Numbered from the stretch's first letter, positions 13,320-22,880 are shown. The stretch is 23,519 bases of DNA from Bacteroidota bacterium (GCA_023423015.1 JAFAGE010000283.1:1-23519); one strand, 5' to 3'. The notes: a model not told the origin generated them from the sequence alone. Numbers and translations: made by a program.

Positions 13320-15929
13320 ATGAACAACAATTTAACTCGCGAGGGCGAAAACAATTTCCTTTATACTACCAGGCCGCTGGTAAAAGGAAAATTCATCTAC
13401 TGCGGCAATGAAAAATTTTTCATCAAAGGTGTTACCTACGGCACTTTTGCTCCATCGGAAAATTATGGCCAGTTTCCGCCTGAACAACAGGTAGATGCAG
13501 ACTTCCGGCAGATGAGCGAAAATGGTTTTAACAGTGTGAGAACATACACGGTTCCCCCAACTTTCCTGCTCAATGCTGCTTCCAGGCATAACCTACGTGT
13601 AATGGTTGGTCTGCCATGGGAACAACACATCGCCTTTCTCGACGATGATAACCGTGTGCAGAATATTATTGCAAATGTTACGGCCGAAGTAAAAGCCTGC
13701 AGGCAACATCCCGCAATCCTCTGCTTTACCATCGGCAACGAAATTCCAGCGCCTGTTGTAAGATGGTATGGCGCCCAACGAATTGAATCATTTCTCAAAA
13801 AATTATACAACGCAGTAAAGACCGCCGATCCCGGCGCGCTGGTTACCTATGTAAACTATCCTACCACCGAATACCTGGACCTCTCATTCCTGGATTTTTA
13901 CAGCTTCAACGTGTACCTCGAAAACGAAGAGAAACTGCACGCGTATTTAATGAGGCTGCATAATCTATGTGATAATTTACCACTCGTTCTTGCAGAAATT
14001 GGATTAGACAGCCAGAGAAACGGGACAGCAAAACAAGCAAGCACATTGTCGTGGCAGGCAACTCGCATTTTCGATGACGGCTGTGCGGGACTTTTCGTGT
14101 TTGCGTGGACCGACGAATGGTGGAGAGGCGGCAGTGAAATTATGGATTGGGATTTTGGACTTGTTTCACGCGCGCGGCAGCCAAAGCCTGCACTGCAAAG
14201 CGTGGCAAGTACATTGAGACAATTACCTCTCGGCAAACGCGAAGAAAAATTGATTTCAGTGGTGGTCTGTTCATACAACGGATCAGCAACAATTGCTGAG
14301 TGCATAGAGGGTATATTAAGATTGAAATATTCCAACTACGAGGTTATTGTTGTAGACGACGGTTCTACCGACAAGCTTGCCGACATCGTCAAACAATATC
14401 CTGTAAAACTGATCAGCACACCAAACCGCGGTTTAAGCAATGCCCGCAATCTTGGAATGTCGTTCGCGCAGGGAGAAATTGTGGCATACATCGACGATGA
14501 TGCTTTTCCATGTGAAGACTGGCTGAGTTACCTGAACATCGCTTTTGCCAATTCGGAACACGCAGCGATCGGCGGCCCAAACCTGGTGCCTGCAGAAGAT
14601 GGGAAAATTGCCAAATGCATAGCATGTTCACCCGGTGGCCCCATGCATGTTTTACTCTCCGATGAAATTGCAGAACACATCCCCGGTTGCAACATGGCAT
14701 TCCGCAGGAATGTGCTGATCGAAATTGGTGGATTCGACCCGGTATATCGCGCAGCAGGAGACGATGTAGACATCTGCTGGCGTCTGCAACACGAAGGTTA
14801 CGCCATCGGCTTTCATCCGGCCGCTATTGTGTGGCACCATCGCCGGAATTCGATACGAACATACTGGAAGCAGCAGAAGGGTTATGGCAAAGCAGAAGCA
14901 TTGCTCGAGAAAAAATGGCCTGAACGATATAACTCACTTGGACATTTCAACTGGAGCGGAAGCATCTATGGAAACAGTAATACCAGCCCACTGCAACTGA
15001 ATAAAAAGAAAATTGCCTACGGCAAATGGGGTTCGAATTTATTCCAATCGGTATATCAACCCGGCGGGCACTATGTATTTTCAATTCCGCTGATGCCTGA
15101 ATGGTACCTGGTGAGCTTCCTATTGGGAATAGTAAGCATAGGAGGAATTTTCCTTGAAGTACTACAACCTATGTGGATCGTTTTTGCAATCAGCGTTACT
15201 ATTCCATTAATTCAAAGCTTTAAGAGCGCGCAAAAAAATATACGTCGCTTTCCCGAATTGAGAGGCAAAACTAAATACCTCCTGATAACAACTTCGCTGC
15301 ATTTTATCCAACCGGTTGCAAGGCTTATTGGCAGGTTGAAAAATGGCTTAACACCATGGCGAGAAAGAGGCGTGGTTCGTACGGATGAACCAGTTGCAAA
15401 AGTTGCAGCTGCTTTTAACCCACATTGGTCGGAGAAATGGCGTTCCGCAGACGACTGGCTGTCGATGCTGGAAAGCAACCTGCTGCACATGAAAACTTCA
15501 GTAAAAACAGGCGGCGAATTTGATGCATGGGATCTGCAGGTGACCTCCGATATGTTTACCAAAAAGAAACTGCAGTTGCTGGTTGAAGAACATGGCGGTG
15601 GCAAACAATATGTGCGATTAAATAAAAGAACACATTTTTCAAGCGCTACAAAACTGATTGCGACAGTGCTGCTATCATTCATATTGATTGCAGCCGTTGC
15701 ACAACAATACTACCTGGTGGCAGCTTTGATGGGAATGGCAATACTTATTGCAGGTCGTGTGCTGCATGGCAGTTACCAGGCAAACAGAACTATCGCTGCG
15801 GCATGGACAACCATCGACGAGGCGGAAAAACTGATGAAGGAGCCGGCGCAGAAAAGAACTGTGAACCTGCTTATCAGCGAGAATGAAGATTATTACGAGC
15901 ACGTGGCTCAAAATGCAATATTAAACTGA
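13320..15929 (+). CDS. Glycoside hydrolase-like / family 2 glycosyltransferase fusion, membrane protein
   Basis: The ATG at 13320 is chosen over an in-frame TTG at 13287; it gives 869 residues. About 30-300 is a clan-A TIM barrel like GH2 or GH5 (FFIKGVTYGTF, HPAILCFTIGNE with E141 as acid/base, VLAEIGLD with E226 as nucleophile, FAWTDEWW). About 311-540 is a GT-A family 2 transferase: ISVVVCSYN, VVDDGST (DDG 346-348), IDDD (391-394) and the acceptor-site GDDVDICWRL. Hydrophobic segments at about 595-632 and in the last 120 residues anchor it in the membrane. Both barrel glutamates are in place, so it may be active. It probably extends or trims a polysaccharide. It is first of four co-directional genes, 16 bases before the next. 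Confidence 0.88.
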   Translation: MNNNLTREGENNFLYTTRPLVKGKFIYCGNEKFFIKGVTYGTFAPSENYGQFPPEQQVDADFRQMSENGFNSVRTYTVPPTFLLNAASRHNLRVMVGLPWEQHIAFLDDDNRVQNIIANVTAEVKACRQHPAILCFTIGNEIPAPVVRWYGAQRIESFLKKLYNAVKTADPGALVTYVNYPTTEYLDLSFLDFYSFNVYLENEEKLHAYLMRLHNLCDNLPLVLAEIGLDSQRNGTAKQASTLSWQATRIFDDGCAGLFVFAWTDEWWRGGSEIMDWDFGLVSRARQPKPALQSVASTLRQLPLGKREEKLISVVVCSYNGSATIAECIEGILRLKYSNYEVIVVDDGSTDKLADIVKQYPVKLISTPNRGLSNARNLGMSFAQGEIVAYIDDDAFPCEDWLSYLNIAFANSEHAAIGGPNLVPAEDGKIAKCIACSPGGPMHVLLSDEIAEHIPGCNMAFRRNVLIEIGGFDPVYRAAGDDVDICWRLQHEGYAIGFHPAAIVWHHRRNSIRTYWKQQKGYGKAEALLEKKWPERYNSLGHFNWSGSIYGNSNTSPLQLNKKKIAYGKWGSNLFQSVYQPGGHYVFSIPLMPEWYLVSFLLGIVSIGGIFLEVLQPMWIVFAISVTIPLIQSFKSAQKNIRRFPELRGKTKYLLITTSLHFIQPVARLIGRLKNGLTPWRERGVVRTDEPVAKVAAAFNPHWSEKWRSADDWLSMLESNLLHMKTSVKTGGEFDAWDLQVTSDMFTKKKLQLLVEEHGGGKQYVRLNKRTHFSSATKLIATVLLSFILIAAVAQQYYLVAALMGMAILIAGRVLHGSYQANRTIAAAWTTIDEAEKLMKEPAQKRTVNLLISENEDYYEHVAQNAILN

Positions 15930-15945
15930 TCTGAAACCCAAAAAG

Positions 15946-16857
15946 ATGCGTGTATTAGTAACTGGCTGGTTTAGTTTCGAAGGTATGGGTACCACAGCCG
16001 GCGATTTGATGTGTAAAGATGTAGTGTGCCGCTGGCTCGACGAAGCAGGCATCGGCTACAACGTTGCAGCCAATGCTGAACTTCAAATTAAAGAAGCAGT
16101 GGACTGGAAACAGGTGAATGCTGAAATGTACAGCGACGTCATTTTTGTATGTGGACCTTTCGGCAATGGCTGGCCTGTGACTGAACTTTTAGACAGATTT
16201 TCGCATTGCCGTTTAACCGGCATGAATCTTTCGCTGCTGCAACGGCTGGAAGAGTGGAACCCCTTTGATCTGTTGTATGAACGTGATAATTTTTACAGCT
16301 CCTATCCCGATCTGGCTATGGCTGCCGAGCCGCGAAAGGTTCCGGTAGTGGGAGTTATTTATGCACACAAACAAAAAGAATATGGCCAAAGGGCCTTGCA
16401 CGATACAGCTAATGAAGCTATTGCAAAACTGGTAGAAAGCAGGGATTTGAGTGTAGTGCCCATTGACACAGTTATTGTCAATAATAAGTATGGATTGAAT
16501 ACGGCCGACCAGATAGAGTCGCTCATCTCAAAAATGGATGTAGTTATCACTACCCGTTTGCACGGCACCGTTCTGGCCATAAAACATCATGTACCTGTAA
16601 TTGCCATTGACCCGATTGCCGGCGGTGCGAAAGTGAGCCTGCAGGCCAAAGCATTAGACTGGCCGGTAGTATTTGGTGCAGACACACTCCAGTACGGACA
16701 GCTGCAGGAGGCGTTTGATTTCTGCCTTACACCGCAGGCGCGGCGCGAAGCCATCAGGTGCAGTACGCGTGCATTGGAAATCATCAACAGCAGGAAGAGG
16801 GATTTCATAGGGCAGATCCGGAATTTTGATGAGAACCTGTTAAAAGAAAATGCGTGA
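15946..16857 (+). CDS. Polysaccharide pyruvyl transferase family protein
   Basis: The protein has 303 residues. The N-terminal Rossmann-like half starts MRVLVTGWFSFEGMGTTAGD, where the nucleotide-type glycine loop is followed by GD as in the family. The C-terminal half contains SLISKMDVVITTRLHGTVLA, the most conserved family motif (TTRLHG), then PVIAIDPIAGGAK. Members transfer pyruvate from phosphoenolpyruvate to sugar hydroxyls of exported glycans and so add negative charge. No signal peptide or membrane helix is present. It begins 16 bases after the GH/GT gene and overlaps the next by four bases (GTGA). The family call is strong; the acceptor sugar is unknown. Confidence 0.88.
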   Translation: MRVLVTGWFSFEGMGTTAGDLMCKDVVCRWLDEAGIGYNVAANAELQIKEAVDWKQVNAEMYSDVIFVCGPFGNGWPVTELLDRFSHCRLTGMNLSLLQRLEEWNPFDLLYERDNFYSSYPDLAMAAEPRKVPVVGVIYAHKQKEYGQRALHDTANEAIAKLVESRDLSVVPIDTVIVNNKYGLNTADQIESLISKMDVVITTRLHGTVLAIKHHVPVIAIDPIAGGAKVSLQAKALDWPVVFGADTLQYGQLQEAFDFCLTPQARREAIRCSTRALEIINSRKRDFIGQIRNFDENLLKENA

Positions 16858-18044
16858 GGAAACTCAGGATTATAGTGAGCGGTTTTATCGGGTTGTATCC
16901 TACCGGAGGCGTTACCTGGGATTACATACAGTATGTACTTGGTCTCAAACAACTCGGTCACGACGTATACTACATTGAAGACACCGGTCAATATGCTACC
17001 TACCGTATATCGGAGCGTGCATGGGATGATCCTTACGATACCGTGAATTATTTAAAATCGGTAATGGAATCCTTCGGTCTTGCTGATCGCTGGGCGTACC
17101 GGTGCACATACAGCCGGAAATGTTATGGGCTGAGCACCGGGCAGGTGAAAGAAATATGCAGCACAGCAGACGTATTTATAAATGTGTCTGCCGCATCGGT
17201 GATGCGCAATGAATATCAACGCATCCCTGCGAGAGTACTGATCGACTCTGACCCGATGTTTACGCAATTGCAGTCGTTCGAAGAACCAACAGGCAACGGA
17301 GATCCGAACTATGCCACTACGCCTTTTACATTCAATGATTACACGCACTATTTCACATTTGGAGAAAATATAGGTTCGCCGGATTGTCTAATTCCGCAAC
17401 ACGGATTTAAATGGCAGACAACAAGACAGCCAATTTGTATCCAACTTTGGCGAAATGAGTTGACCACACCGCCAAAGTTTGCATTTACCACGGTGATGAA
17501 CTGGTCGGTACGCAGCAAACTGGAATATGGTGGCAAGAGCTACGGACAGAAGGATGTTGAGTTTATAAAATTTGCAGACCTGCCCGCTTTATTTGGTGAT
17601 GCAGAATTCAACATCAATCTTGCTGTGTCGAAGAAAGCAGAGAATCCTCCTGACAAATCGCAATTGCAGGCAAGTGGATGGAAAATTTCAGAGCCTGGAA
17701 AAACCATCGCAACGCCAGACGCGTACAGGAGTTATATTCAGAATTCTGCGGCAGAGTTTTCAGTAGCCAAAGAAACATATGTGAGTTCCAACAGCGGATT
17801 GTTCAGCTGCCGGTCTGCCTGTTATCTTGCTGCCACACGGCCGGTTGTAACACAGGAAACGGCCTGGTCGAAATACATACCTTCCGGTCAGGGAGTGATT
17901 GCATTTACCGATAAAGCATCTGCGCTGGATGCGGTAAGAGAAATATTTGGCAACTATGATCTTCACAGCAGGCGTGCTTTGGAAATAGCAGGCGATTATT
18001 TTGATAGCAACATGGTGCTAAATAAATTAATAAACGGTTTATAA
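16854..18044 (+). CDS. Glycosyltransferase-like protein (GT-B type)
   Basis: The protein has 396 residues and starts at a GTG that overlaps the previous stop (GTGA), so translation is coupled. The N-terminus has the GT-B glycine loop and helix (SGFIGLYPTGGVTWDYIQYVLGL, then LGHDVYYIED). The C-terminal domain carries an SNSGLFSCRSACYLAATRPVVTQET stretch and GVIAF before the final helices, like the nucleotide-sugar half of GT4 proteins. The usual EX7E motif is not clear, so donor and retaining or inverting chemistry are open. It is cytoplasmic by composition. It belongs to the glycan operon and ends two bases before the exporter start codon. The GT-B fold is likely; the specificity is not known. 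Confidence 0.72.
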   Translation: MRKLRIIVSGFIGLYPTGGVTWDYIQYVLGLKQLGHDVYYIEDTGQYATYRISERAWDDPYDTVNYLKSVMESFGLADRWAYRCTYSRKCYGLSTGQVKEICSTADVFINVSAASVMRNEYQRIPARVLIDSDPMFTQLQSFEEPTGNGDPNYATTPFTFNDYTHYFTFGENIGSPDCLIPQHGFKWQTTRQPICIQLWRNELTTPPKFAFTTVMNWSVRSKLEYGGKSYGQKDVEFIKFADLPALFGDAEFNINLAVSKKAENPPDKSQLQASGWKISEPGKTIATPDAYRSYIQNSAAEFSVAKETYVSSNSGLFSCRSACYLAATRPVVTQETAWSKYIPSGQGVIAFTDKASALDAVREIFGNYDLHSRRALEIAGDYFDSNMVLNKLINGL

Positions 18045-18046
18045 TT

Positions 18047-19831
18047 TTGACAGCTTACCAGGTAATACAGGAAAGTTTTCGGCGGTCGCGTGCCTATTGG
18101 AAGCACGTGGCTGCGATTTTTGTATTAAACCTCGTTGCAAGTCCGCTGTTCCTGCTGAAGCCGCTTGCATTGAAAGTTTTAATTGATAGTGGATTCGGCA
18201 ACAGGCCGATGCCTGGATTTATTACATTCTTCTTTCCTGCCGGTTTTGAATATTCGTTCATGCATGTGGTATGGATCGCGATTGCGCTGGTGCTGGTTGT
18301 TGCATTGCTCGAAAATATTTACAGCGTTTGTATCTGGATGCTGAACACGTTTACCGGCGAAAAGCTGGTCAGGAAGTTCAAATCTTCACTCTTCGATCAT
18401 ATTCAGCAACTTTCGCTTTCATATCACGATCGTAAAGGAACAGCAGATTCTATTTACCGGTTGCAGCACGATACTTCTGCTATTCGCACATTGATCATCG
18501 GCAACCTCTCTCCCATTCTTACGTCGGTGGTAACATTGGTGAGCCTCCTGGTAATTATGTTCAGCATACACTGGCAGTTTGGTTTACTTACCTGTTGCCT
18601 TATTCCACCGATGGCATTACTGATCAGGCATTCAACAAGAAAACTGAAAAAGGGATGGAAAGAAGTAAAAGCAGATGAAAGCAGCGCCATGGGTGTGGCG
18701 CAGGAAGTGCTTACTTCGATGCGCCTTGTAAAATCTTTTGGACAGGAGAAAAAGGAAAGCGCACGCTTCATGAACAAAACGAATGCAGCAATGCGCGGGC
18801 AGATGAACGTTGCGCGCATAGGTGCGTTTTTCTATTTCCGGGTAGGAATGTTATATGCAGCGGGAACAGCCATGTTTTTCTATTTCGGTTCAATGCATGT
18901 GCAAAGCGGGGAGATATCGCTTGGTGTACTTACAATGGTGCTGGCTTATCTGGCTCAGCTTTATACACCGATGGAAAAGATAAGCAGGAACCTGAACGAA
19001 ATACAATCGTCGATTACGAGTCTTGAACGCGTGTTTACGTTGGAAAAAGAAAGAAAAGAAGTTCCGGAAGCTGCTCATCCTTTACGCATAGATCGCGCTG
19101 GCGGAGAAGTAGAATTCAAACAGGTGGCATTCTCTTACAAACCAGGAACACCTGTGTTGAAGAATTTATCGTTTACTGTTCGCGCTGGAGATAAGGTGGG
19201 AATTATTGGATCATCAGGTGCAGGCAAATCGACCATCTTCAACTTATTGATGCGTTTTTACGATCCGCATCATGGCACAGTATGCCTGGATGGCTTTGAC
19301 GCGAAGCAATACCTGCTTGCCGATTATCGTAAGCAATTTGCACTCGTGCTGCAGGAATCTGTGTTATTTTCAACCACCATTGCAGAGAACATCGCATATG
19401 GAACAGAGGAGATGGATATGGATAAGATAGTGGAAGCAGCAAAACTGGCCAACGCTCACGATTTTATAGCTGCATTGCCTGATGGTTATGATACGCTGGT
19501 AGGCGAAAAAGGCATGACCTTATCGGGAGGCGAACGCCAGCGTGTTGCCATAGCCCGTGCGTTTATTAAAGACGCTCCCATTTTAATACTCGACGAACCC
19601 ACCAGCGCACTCGATATACACAACGAAAAAGAGATCATGGAGGCAATCGAACGCCTCATGGAACACCGCACGACCTTTCTGATCACTCACCGAACCGGCA
19701 CACTTGATAAGTGCAATGTTATTCTCCAATTGCGAAATGGCGAGTTATTCAACTTGCAGATGGAGAACGGAGAACGGGGAGCGGAGAGCGGGTATACTGC
19801 AATGGCGGCAAACGGCAAAGAACGTGAATGA
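18047..19831 (+). CDS. ABC exporter, permease fused to ATPase (MsbA/lipid or glycan type)
   Basis: The protein has 594 residues. The only usable start is a TTG two bases after the previous stop, since the next in-frame ATG would delete the first transmembrane helix. Residues about 15-310 are the type I exporter membrane domain (six helices). The ATPase has Walker A GSSGAGKS (388-395), signature LSGGERQ (492-498), Walker B ILILDEP (512-518) and the THR switch histidine. Family members flip lipids, lipid-linked sugars, peptides or drugs. Next to the three glycan genes it most likely exports their product. The last 24 residues (from about 571, MENGERGAESG) are encoded by the 7-base repeat array, not by the family, and end with an acidic tail. 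Confidence 0.9.
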   Translation: MTAYQVIQESFRRSRAYWKHVAAIFVLNLVASPLFLLKPLALKVLIDSGFGNRPMPGFITFFFPAGFEYSFMHVVWIAIALVLVVALLENIYSVCIWMLNTFTGEKLVRKFKSSLFDHIQQLSLSYHDRKGTADSIYRLQHDTSAIRTLIIGNLSPILTSVVTLVSLLVIMFSIHWQFGLLTCCLIPPMALLIRHSTRKLKKGWKEVKADESSAMGVAQEVLTSMRLVKSFGQEKKESARFMNKTNAAMRGQMNVARIGAFFYFRVGMLYAAGTAMFFYFGSMHVQSGEISLGVLTMVLAYLAQLYTPMEKISRNLNEIQSSITSLERVFTLEKERKEVPEAAHPLRIDRAGGEVEFKQVAFSYKPGTPVLKNLSFTVRAGDKVGIIGSSGAGKSTIFNLLMRFYDPHHGTVCLDGFDAKQYLLADYRKQFALVLQESVLFSTTIAENIAYGTEEMDMDKIVEAAKLANAHDFIAALPDGYDTLVGEKGMTLSGGERQRVAIARAFIKDAPILILDEPTSALDIHNEKEIMEAIERLMEHRTTFLITHRTGTLDKCNVILQLRNGELFNLQMENGERGAESGYTAMAANGKERE

Positions 19832-19919
19832 TGAGACGTGAGAAGTTATCGCCCTAAATCCTCCGCCCTCCGCTCTCGGTTCTCCGTTCCCATTCTCCGA
19901 TCTCCATTCTACATCTGCA
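19759..19919. repeat. Heptad-periodic array overlapping the end of the ABC exporter gene
   Basis: Twenty-three 7-base words in one phase. It begins in coding DNA with GATGGAG, AACGGAG, AACGGGG and AGCGGAG, passes over the stop codon (19829-19831) through a more degenerate middle, and ends with CGCCCTC, CGCTCTC, CGTTCCC and ATTCTCC-type words. The end words are complements of the first, so the two ends form an imperfect inverted repeat with about 75 bases between them. It fills the space to the histidine-kinase gene, leaving no room for other elements. Confidence 0.8.
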
Positions 19920-19934
19920 TCAGCCTTTTTTTGC

Positions 19935-19942
19935 TATCTTCC
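19935..19942 (+). promoter_or_regulatory. Possible -7 element of the histidine-kinase gene
   Basis: TATCTTCC, 13 bases before the ATG at 19956, is identical to the word before the DUF3500 gene. It is only a partial TAnnTTTG match and has no -33 partner at the right distance, so the assignment is weak. Confidence 0.25.
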
Positions 19943-19955
19943 GTGACAGTTCTCC

Positions 19956-22880
19956 ATGACAACGCCCCGCCTTTTGGTAATGCTGGTCACCTGGTTGTCG
20001 TTTTCCGGCCAGGGCATTGCGCAGTCGCCCTATATCGACAGCCTGAAAAAAGTTTTGCCCAACGCGCAAGACACTACCCGCGTCAACATTCTCAACCGCC
20101 TCGCTTCCGCATTCTGGTACATTGATCCGCAGATCACCATTCAATACGCAACCGAAGGGGTTGCAATTGCCGAACAAATTGGATTTGGTCGCGGTCTCGC
20201 ATCAGCCTGCAATAACGTGGGAGTAGGATACTATCAGCAGAATAAGTACGACGAAGCCATCAACTGGTATCAGAAAGCCATTGAGGCCCACAAAAAAAAT
20301 AACAACTACACCGGTGAAGGCCATGTGCTCAGCAACATCGGGCTTATCTACTGGAAACAAGGACAGCTTTCTACTGCTGTTGAGTACTACCTGAAGTCGC
20401 TCGAAATCTGGGATAAGTACAAAATCGAAGATGAAAAGTCGGGGGTGTACGACAACATCGGTAACGTGTATAACGAGCAGGAAGATTTTGACCGGGCGCT
20501 TGAATATTATTTCAAAGCGCTTGCTATACAGGATAAGTATGGGATGGAAAACCATTTCCGGAGCATGACGCACAGCAATGTCGGAACCGCTTACCTGGGT
20601 AAGGGACGATTCGACAGCGCGCTTCATTATTTTTTTGCTTCCCTTGATTTCCTGGGTGAAGAAGAAAAGGAAAGCCGGGGTGTTGCTTTGTCGAACATCG
20701 GCCTGGCTTACGTTGATAAAAAACAGTACGACAGCGCGCTCAATTATTTAACACGTGCAATTGCCATCCAGGAAGAATACGGCGACACTGATGGCATGTT
20801 GCACACCCTGGTAGGATTGGCAAAGTCGCACAAAGAACTGGGACGTATCGCGCAAAGCTCTGTCATTGCGAACCGCGCACTTACACTCGCGAAACAGATC
20901 AACGACAATAATATATTGGAGCAGATCTACCTCATTCTTTCGGAGCTGGCGGTAGCGCAGGGAAATTATCGCGAAGCCTACAACAACTATGTAAAATATG
21001 TTGCAGCCCGCGACTCCATCAAAAGCACCGGGAATATTTACGACATCGCACATCTGCAGGCAAATTTCGAAACGCAAAAGAAGCAGGCGTTAATTGACGC
21101 AATGGAGGCCGAACAGAAGCAGCTGGCTTTCAGGCGGAATACTATTGTTGCAGGCCTGGTGGCATTACTGGTAATTGCCACACTGATAGTGAGCCGGCAG
21201 CGGTTGAAGATTAAAAACAACCAGCAACTGCAGGAAATAAACAATCAGCTTACAGAACAATCGAAACGGCTGGAACAGCAAACGAAAAAATTACAGGAAC
21301 TCGACCAGGTGAAGTCGACCTTCTTCGCAAACATTTCACACGAATTCCGAACTCCACTTACACTTATTCTGAATAGCCTGAACGACCGCATTGCAACTAT
21401 CCGGGATACCAACGACGCCGGGCAGCTTGCACAACTGGAAGTGATGAACCGTAACGCGAGGAGGCTGCTGAACCTGATCAACCAGTTGCTCGACCTTTCA
21501 AAGCTTGATGCGGGAAAGATGAAATTATCTCTCGAAAGCTGCGACCTGCGTAAATTATTGTCAGCAGCCTGTGGTTCATTCAGCTCTTTGGCAATGTCGC
21601 GACAGATCACCTTCACGAATCGCCTGCCTGAGCCTGACCAATTCTGCCGGCTCGACATAGACAAAACAGAAAAGATCATTTACAACCTGCTTTCGAACGC
21701 ATTTAAGTACACACCCATCGGAGGAAAAATTCACTTCGATGCCGTGGTGGAAGATGAACGAATAAATATATTCGTGCAGGATAGCGGCAACGGAATTGCG
21801 CACGACCAGATAGAAAAAATATTTGACCGCTTTTACCAGGGGCAACAATACCATAGCGACGAACAGGGCACAGGAATAGGATTGGCACTCACCAAAGAAC
21901 TGGTGGAACTGCACAAGGGAAAAATTTATGCAGAAAATCATGATCAAGGTGCACGCTTTGTAGTGCAACTGCCATTTGTACCCGCTGAAGAACCCGCATC
22001 AGCAGATTACAGCAGTTCTTCACCTGCAAAAATTATTGCTGTACCGGCCGTTCAGGAAATTGTTGCCGCTACAATCGCGGAATCGGACGAAAACAGGAAT
22101 ACCATATTAATAGTAGAAGACAACGAAGATCTCCGCGAATATATCCGCAAAACACTTGAGCCTGAATTCGATGTTCTCACCACTGATAACGGAAAGGCAG
22201 GATTAAATGCTGCATATAACAAGATACCCGACCTGGTGATCAGCGACTGGATGATGCCGGAAATGGATGGCATCACTCTATGTGCAAAACTCAAAGGCGA
22301 CGAAAGGACCAGCCACATACCTATTATATTATTAACGGCCCTGGCCAGCGACGATGCAAAGCTGAAAGGCCTTGAAACCGGTGCCGACGATTACCTGACC
22401 AAGCCCTTCGACAGCCGAGAATTGATGGTGCGCGTCAGAAACCGCATCGAAAGTCGCCGCATGCTTCGCGAAAAATTCAGCAAAGAACTCCACCTCGCAC
22501 CGAAAAAGGTGCAGGTTTCTTCCATGGATCAGAAGTTTCTCGACCGTGTTATGGAAACTGTTGAGACCTACATGGGTGATCCGGACTTTGACATGGAAAA
22601 ATTTGGTCAACAGGTAGGTTTAAGCCGTATGCAACTGCACAGAAAGCTCAAAGCAATCACCGGGCAAACGCCGGGAGACTTTCTACGCATCATGCGTTTG
22701 AAGCGAGCTAAGCAACTACTGGAGGCAAAATCGGGGAATGTGTCGGAAGTGGCGTACGAAGTTGGCTTCAATAATCTCTCATATTTCTCAAAATGCTACC
22801 GCGAACAGTACAATATGAGCCCGAATGAAACATTTTCGCAGCATGTTACAAAAGTGCCAGGAAATGTTACAGACAATTAA
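19956..22880 (+). CDS. One-protein hybrid two-component regulator (TPR, histidine kinase, receiver, AraC)
   Basis: The protein has 974 residues: a signal peptide; a TPR repeat region (about 40-330) with typical NNVGVGYYQQNKYDEAINWYQKA units; one transmembrane helix at about 395-413; a coiled linker; HisKA with ISHEFRTP (His462); a HATPase (NLLSNAFKYTP N-box, DSGNGIA and GTGIGLAL); a receiver with the phospho-acceptor Asp764 (VISDWMMPEMDG) and the late Lys of TKPF; and a C-terminal AraC DNA-binding domain (about 870-960, NLSYFSKCYREQYNMSPNE). The TPR part sits on the periplasmic side, where such proteins usually carry a propeller, so a peptide or protein ligand is conceivable. It lies between the glycan operon and a lipoprotein gene. 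Confidence 0.95.
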   Translation: MTTPRLLVMLVTWLSFSGQGIAQSPYIDSLKKVLPNAQDTTRVNILNRLASAFWYIDPQITIQYATEGVAIAEQIGFGRGLASACNNVGVGYYQQNKYDEAINWYQKAIEAHKKNNNYTGEGHVLSNIGLIYWKQGQLSTAVEYYLKSLEIWDKYKIEDEKSGVYDNIGNVYNEQEDFDRALEYYFKALAIQDKYGMENHFRSMTHSNVGTAYLGKGRFDSALHYFFASLDFLGEEEKESRGVALSNIGLAYVDKKQYDSALNYLTRAIAIQEEYGDTDGMLHTLVGLAKSHKELGRIAQSSVIANRALTLAKQINDNNILEQIYLILSELAVAQGNYREAYNNYVKYVAARDSIKSTGNIYDIAHLQANFETQKKQALIDAMEAEQKQLAFRRNTIVAGLVALLVIATLIVSRQRLKIKNNQQLQEINNQLTEQSKRLEQQTKKLQELDQVKSTFFANISHEFRTPLTLILNSLNDRIATIRDTNDAGQLAQLEVMNRNARRLLNLINQLLDLSKLDAGKMKLSLESCDLRKLLSAACGSFSSLAMSRQITFTNRLPEPDQFCRLDIDKTEKIIYNLLSNAFKYTPIGGKIHFDAVVEDERINIFVQDSGNGIAHDQIEKIFDRFYQGQQYHSDEQGTGIGLALTKELVELHKGKIYAENHDQGARFVVQLPFVPAEEPASADYSSSSPAKIIAVPAVQEIVAATIAESDENRNTILIVEDNEDLREYIRKTLEPEFDVLTTDNGKAGLNAAYNKIPDLVISDWMMPEMDGITLCAKLKGDERTSHIPIILLTALASDDAKLKGLETGADDYLTKPFDSRELMVRVRNRIESRRMLREKFSKELHLAPKKVQVSSMDQKFLDRVMETVETYMGDPDFDMEKFGQQVGLSRMQLHRKLKAITGQTPGDFLRIMRLKRAKQLLEAKSGNVSEVAYEVGFNNLSYFSKCYREQYNMSPNETFSQHVTKVPGNVTDN

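Noticed and set aside
13169..13411. Plus-strand 80-codon frame before the GH/GT2 gene
   Set aside because: It begins in the heptad-repeat stretch and overlaps the true gene in another frame; its composition is random.
15212..15682. Minus-strand 156-codon frame inside the GH/GT2 gene
   Set aside because: Shadow frame without family pattern; the plus-strand protein continues through it with membrane helices.
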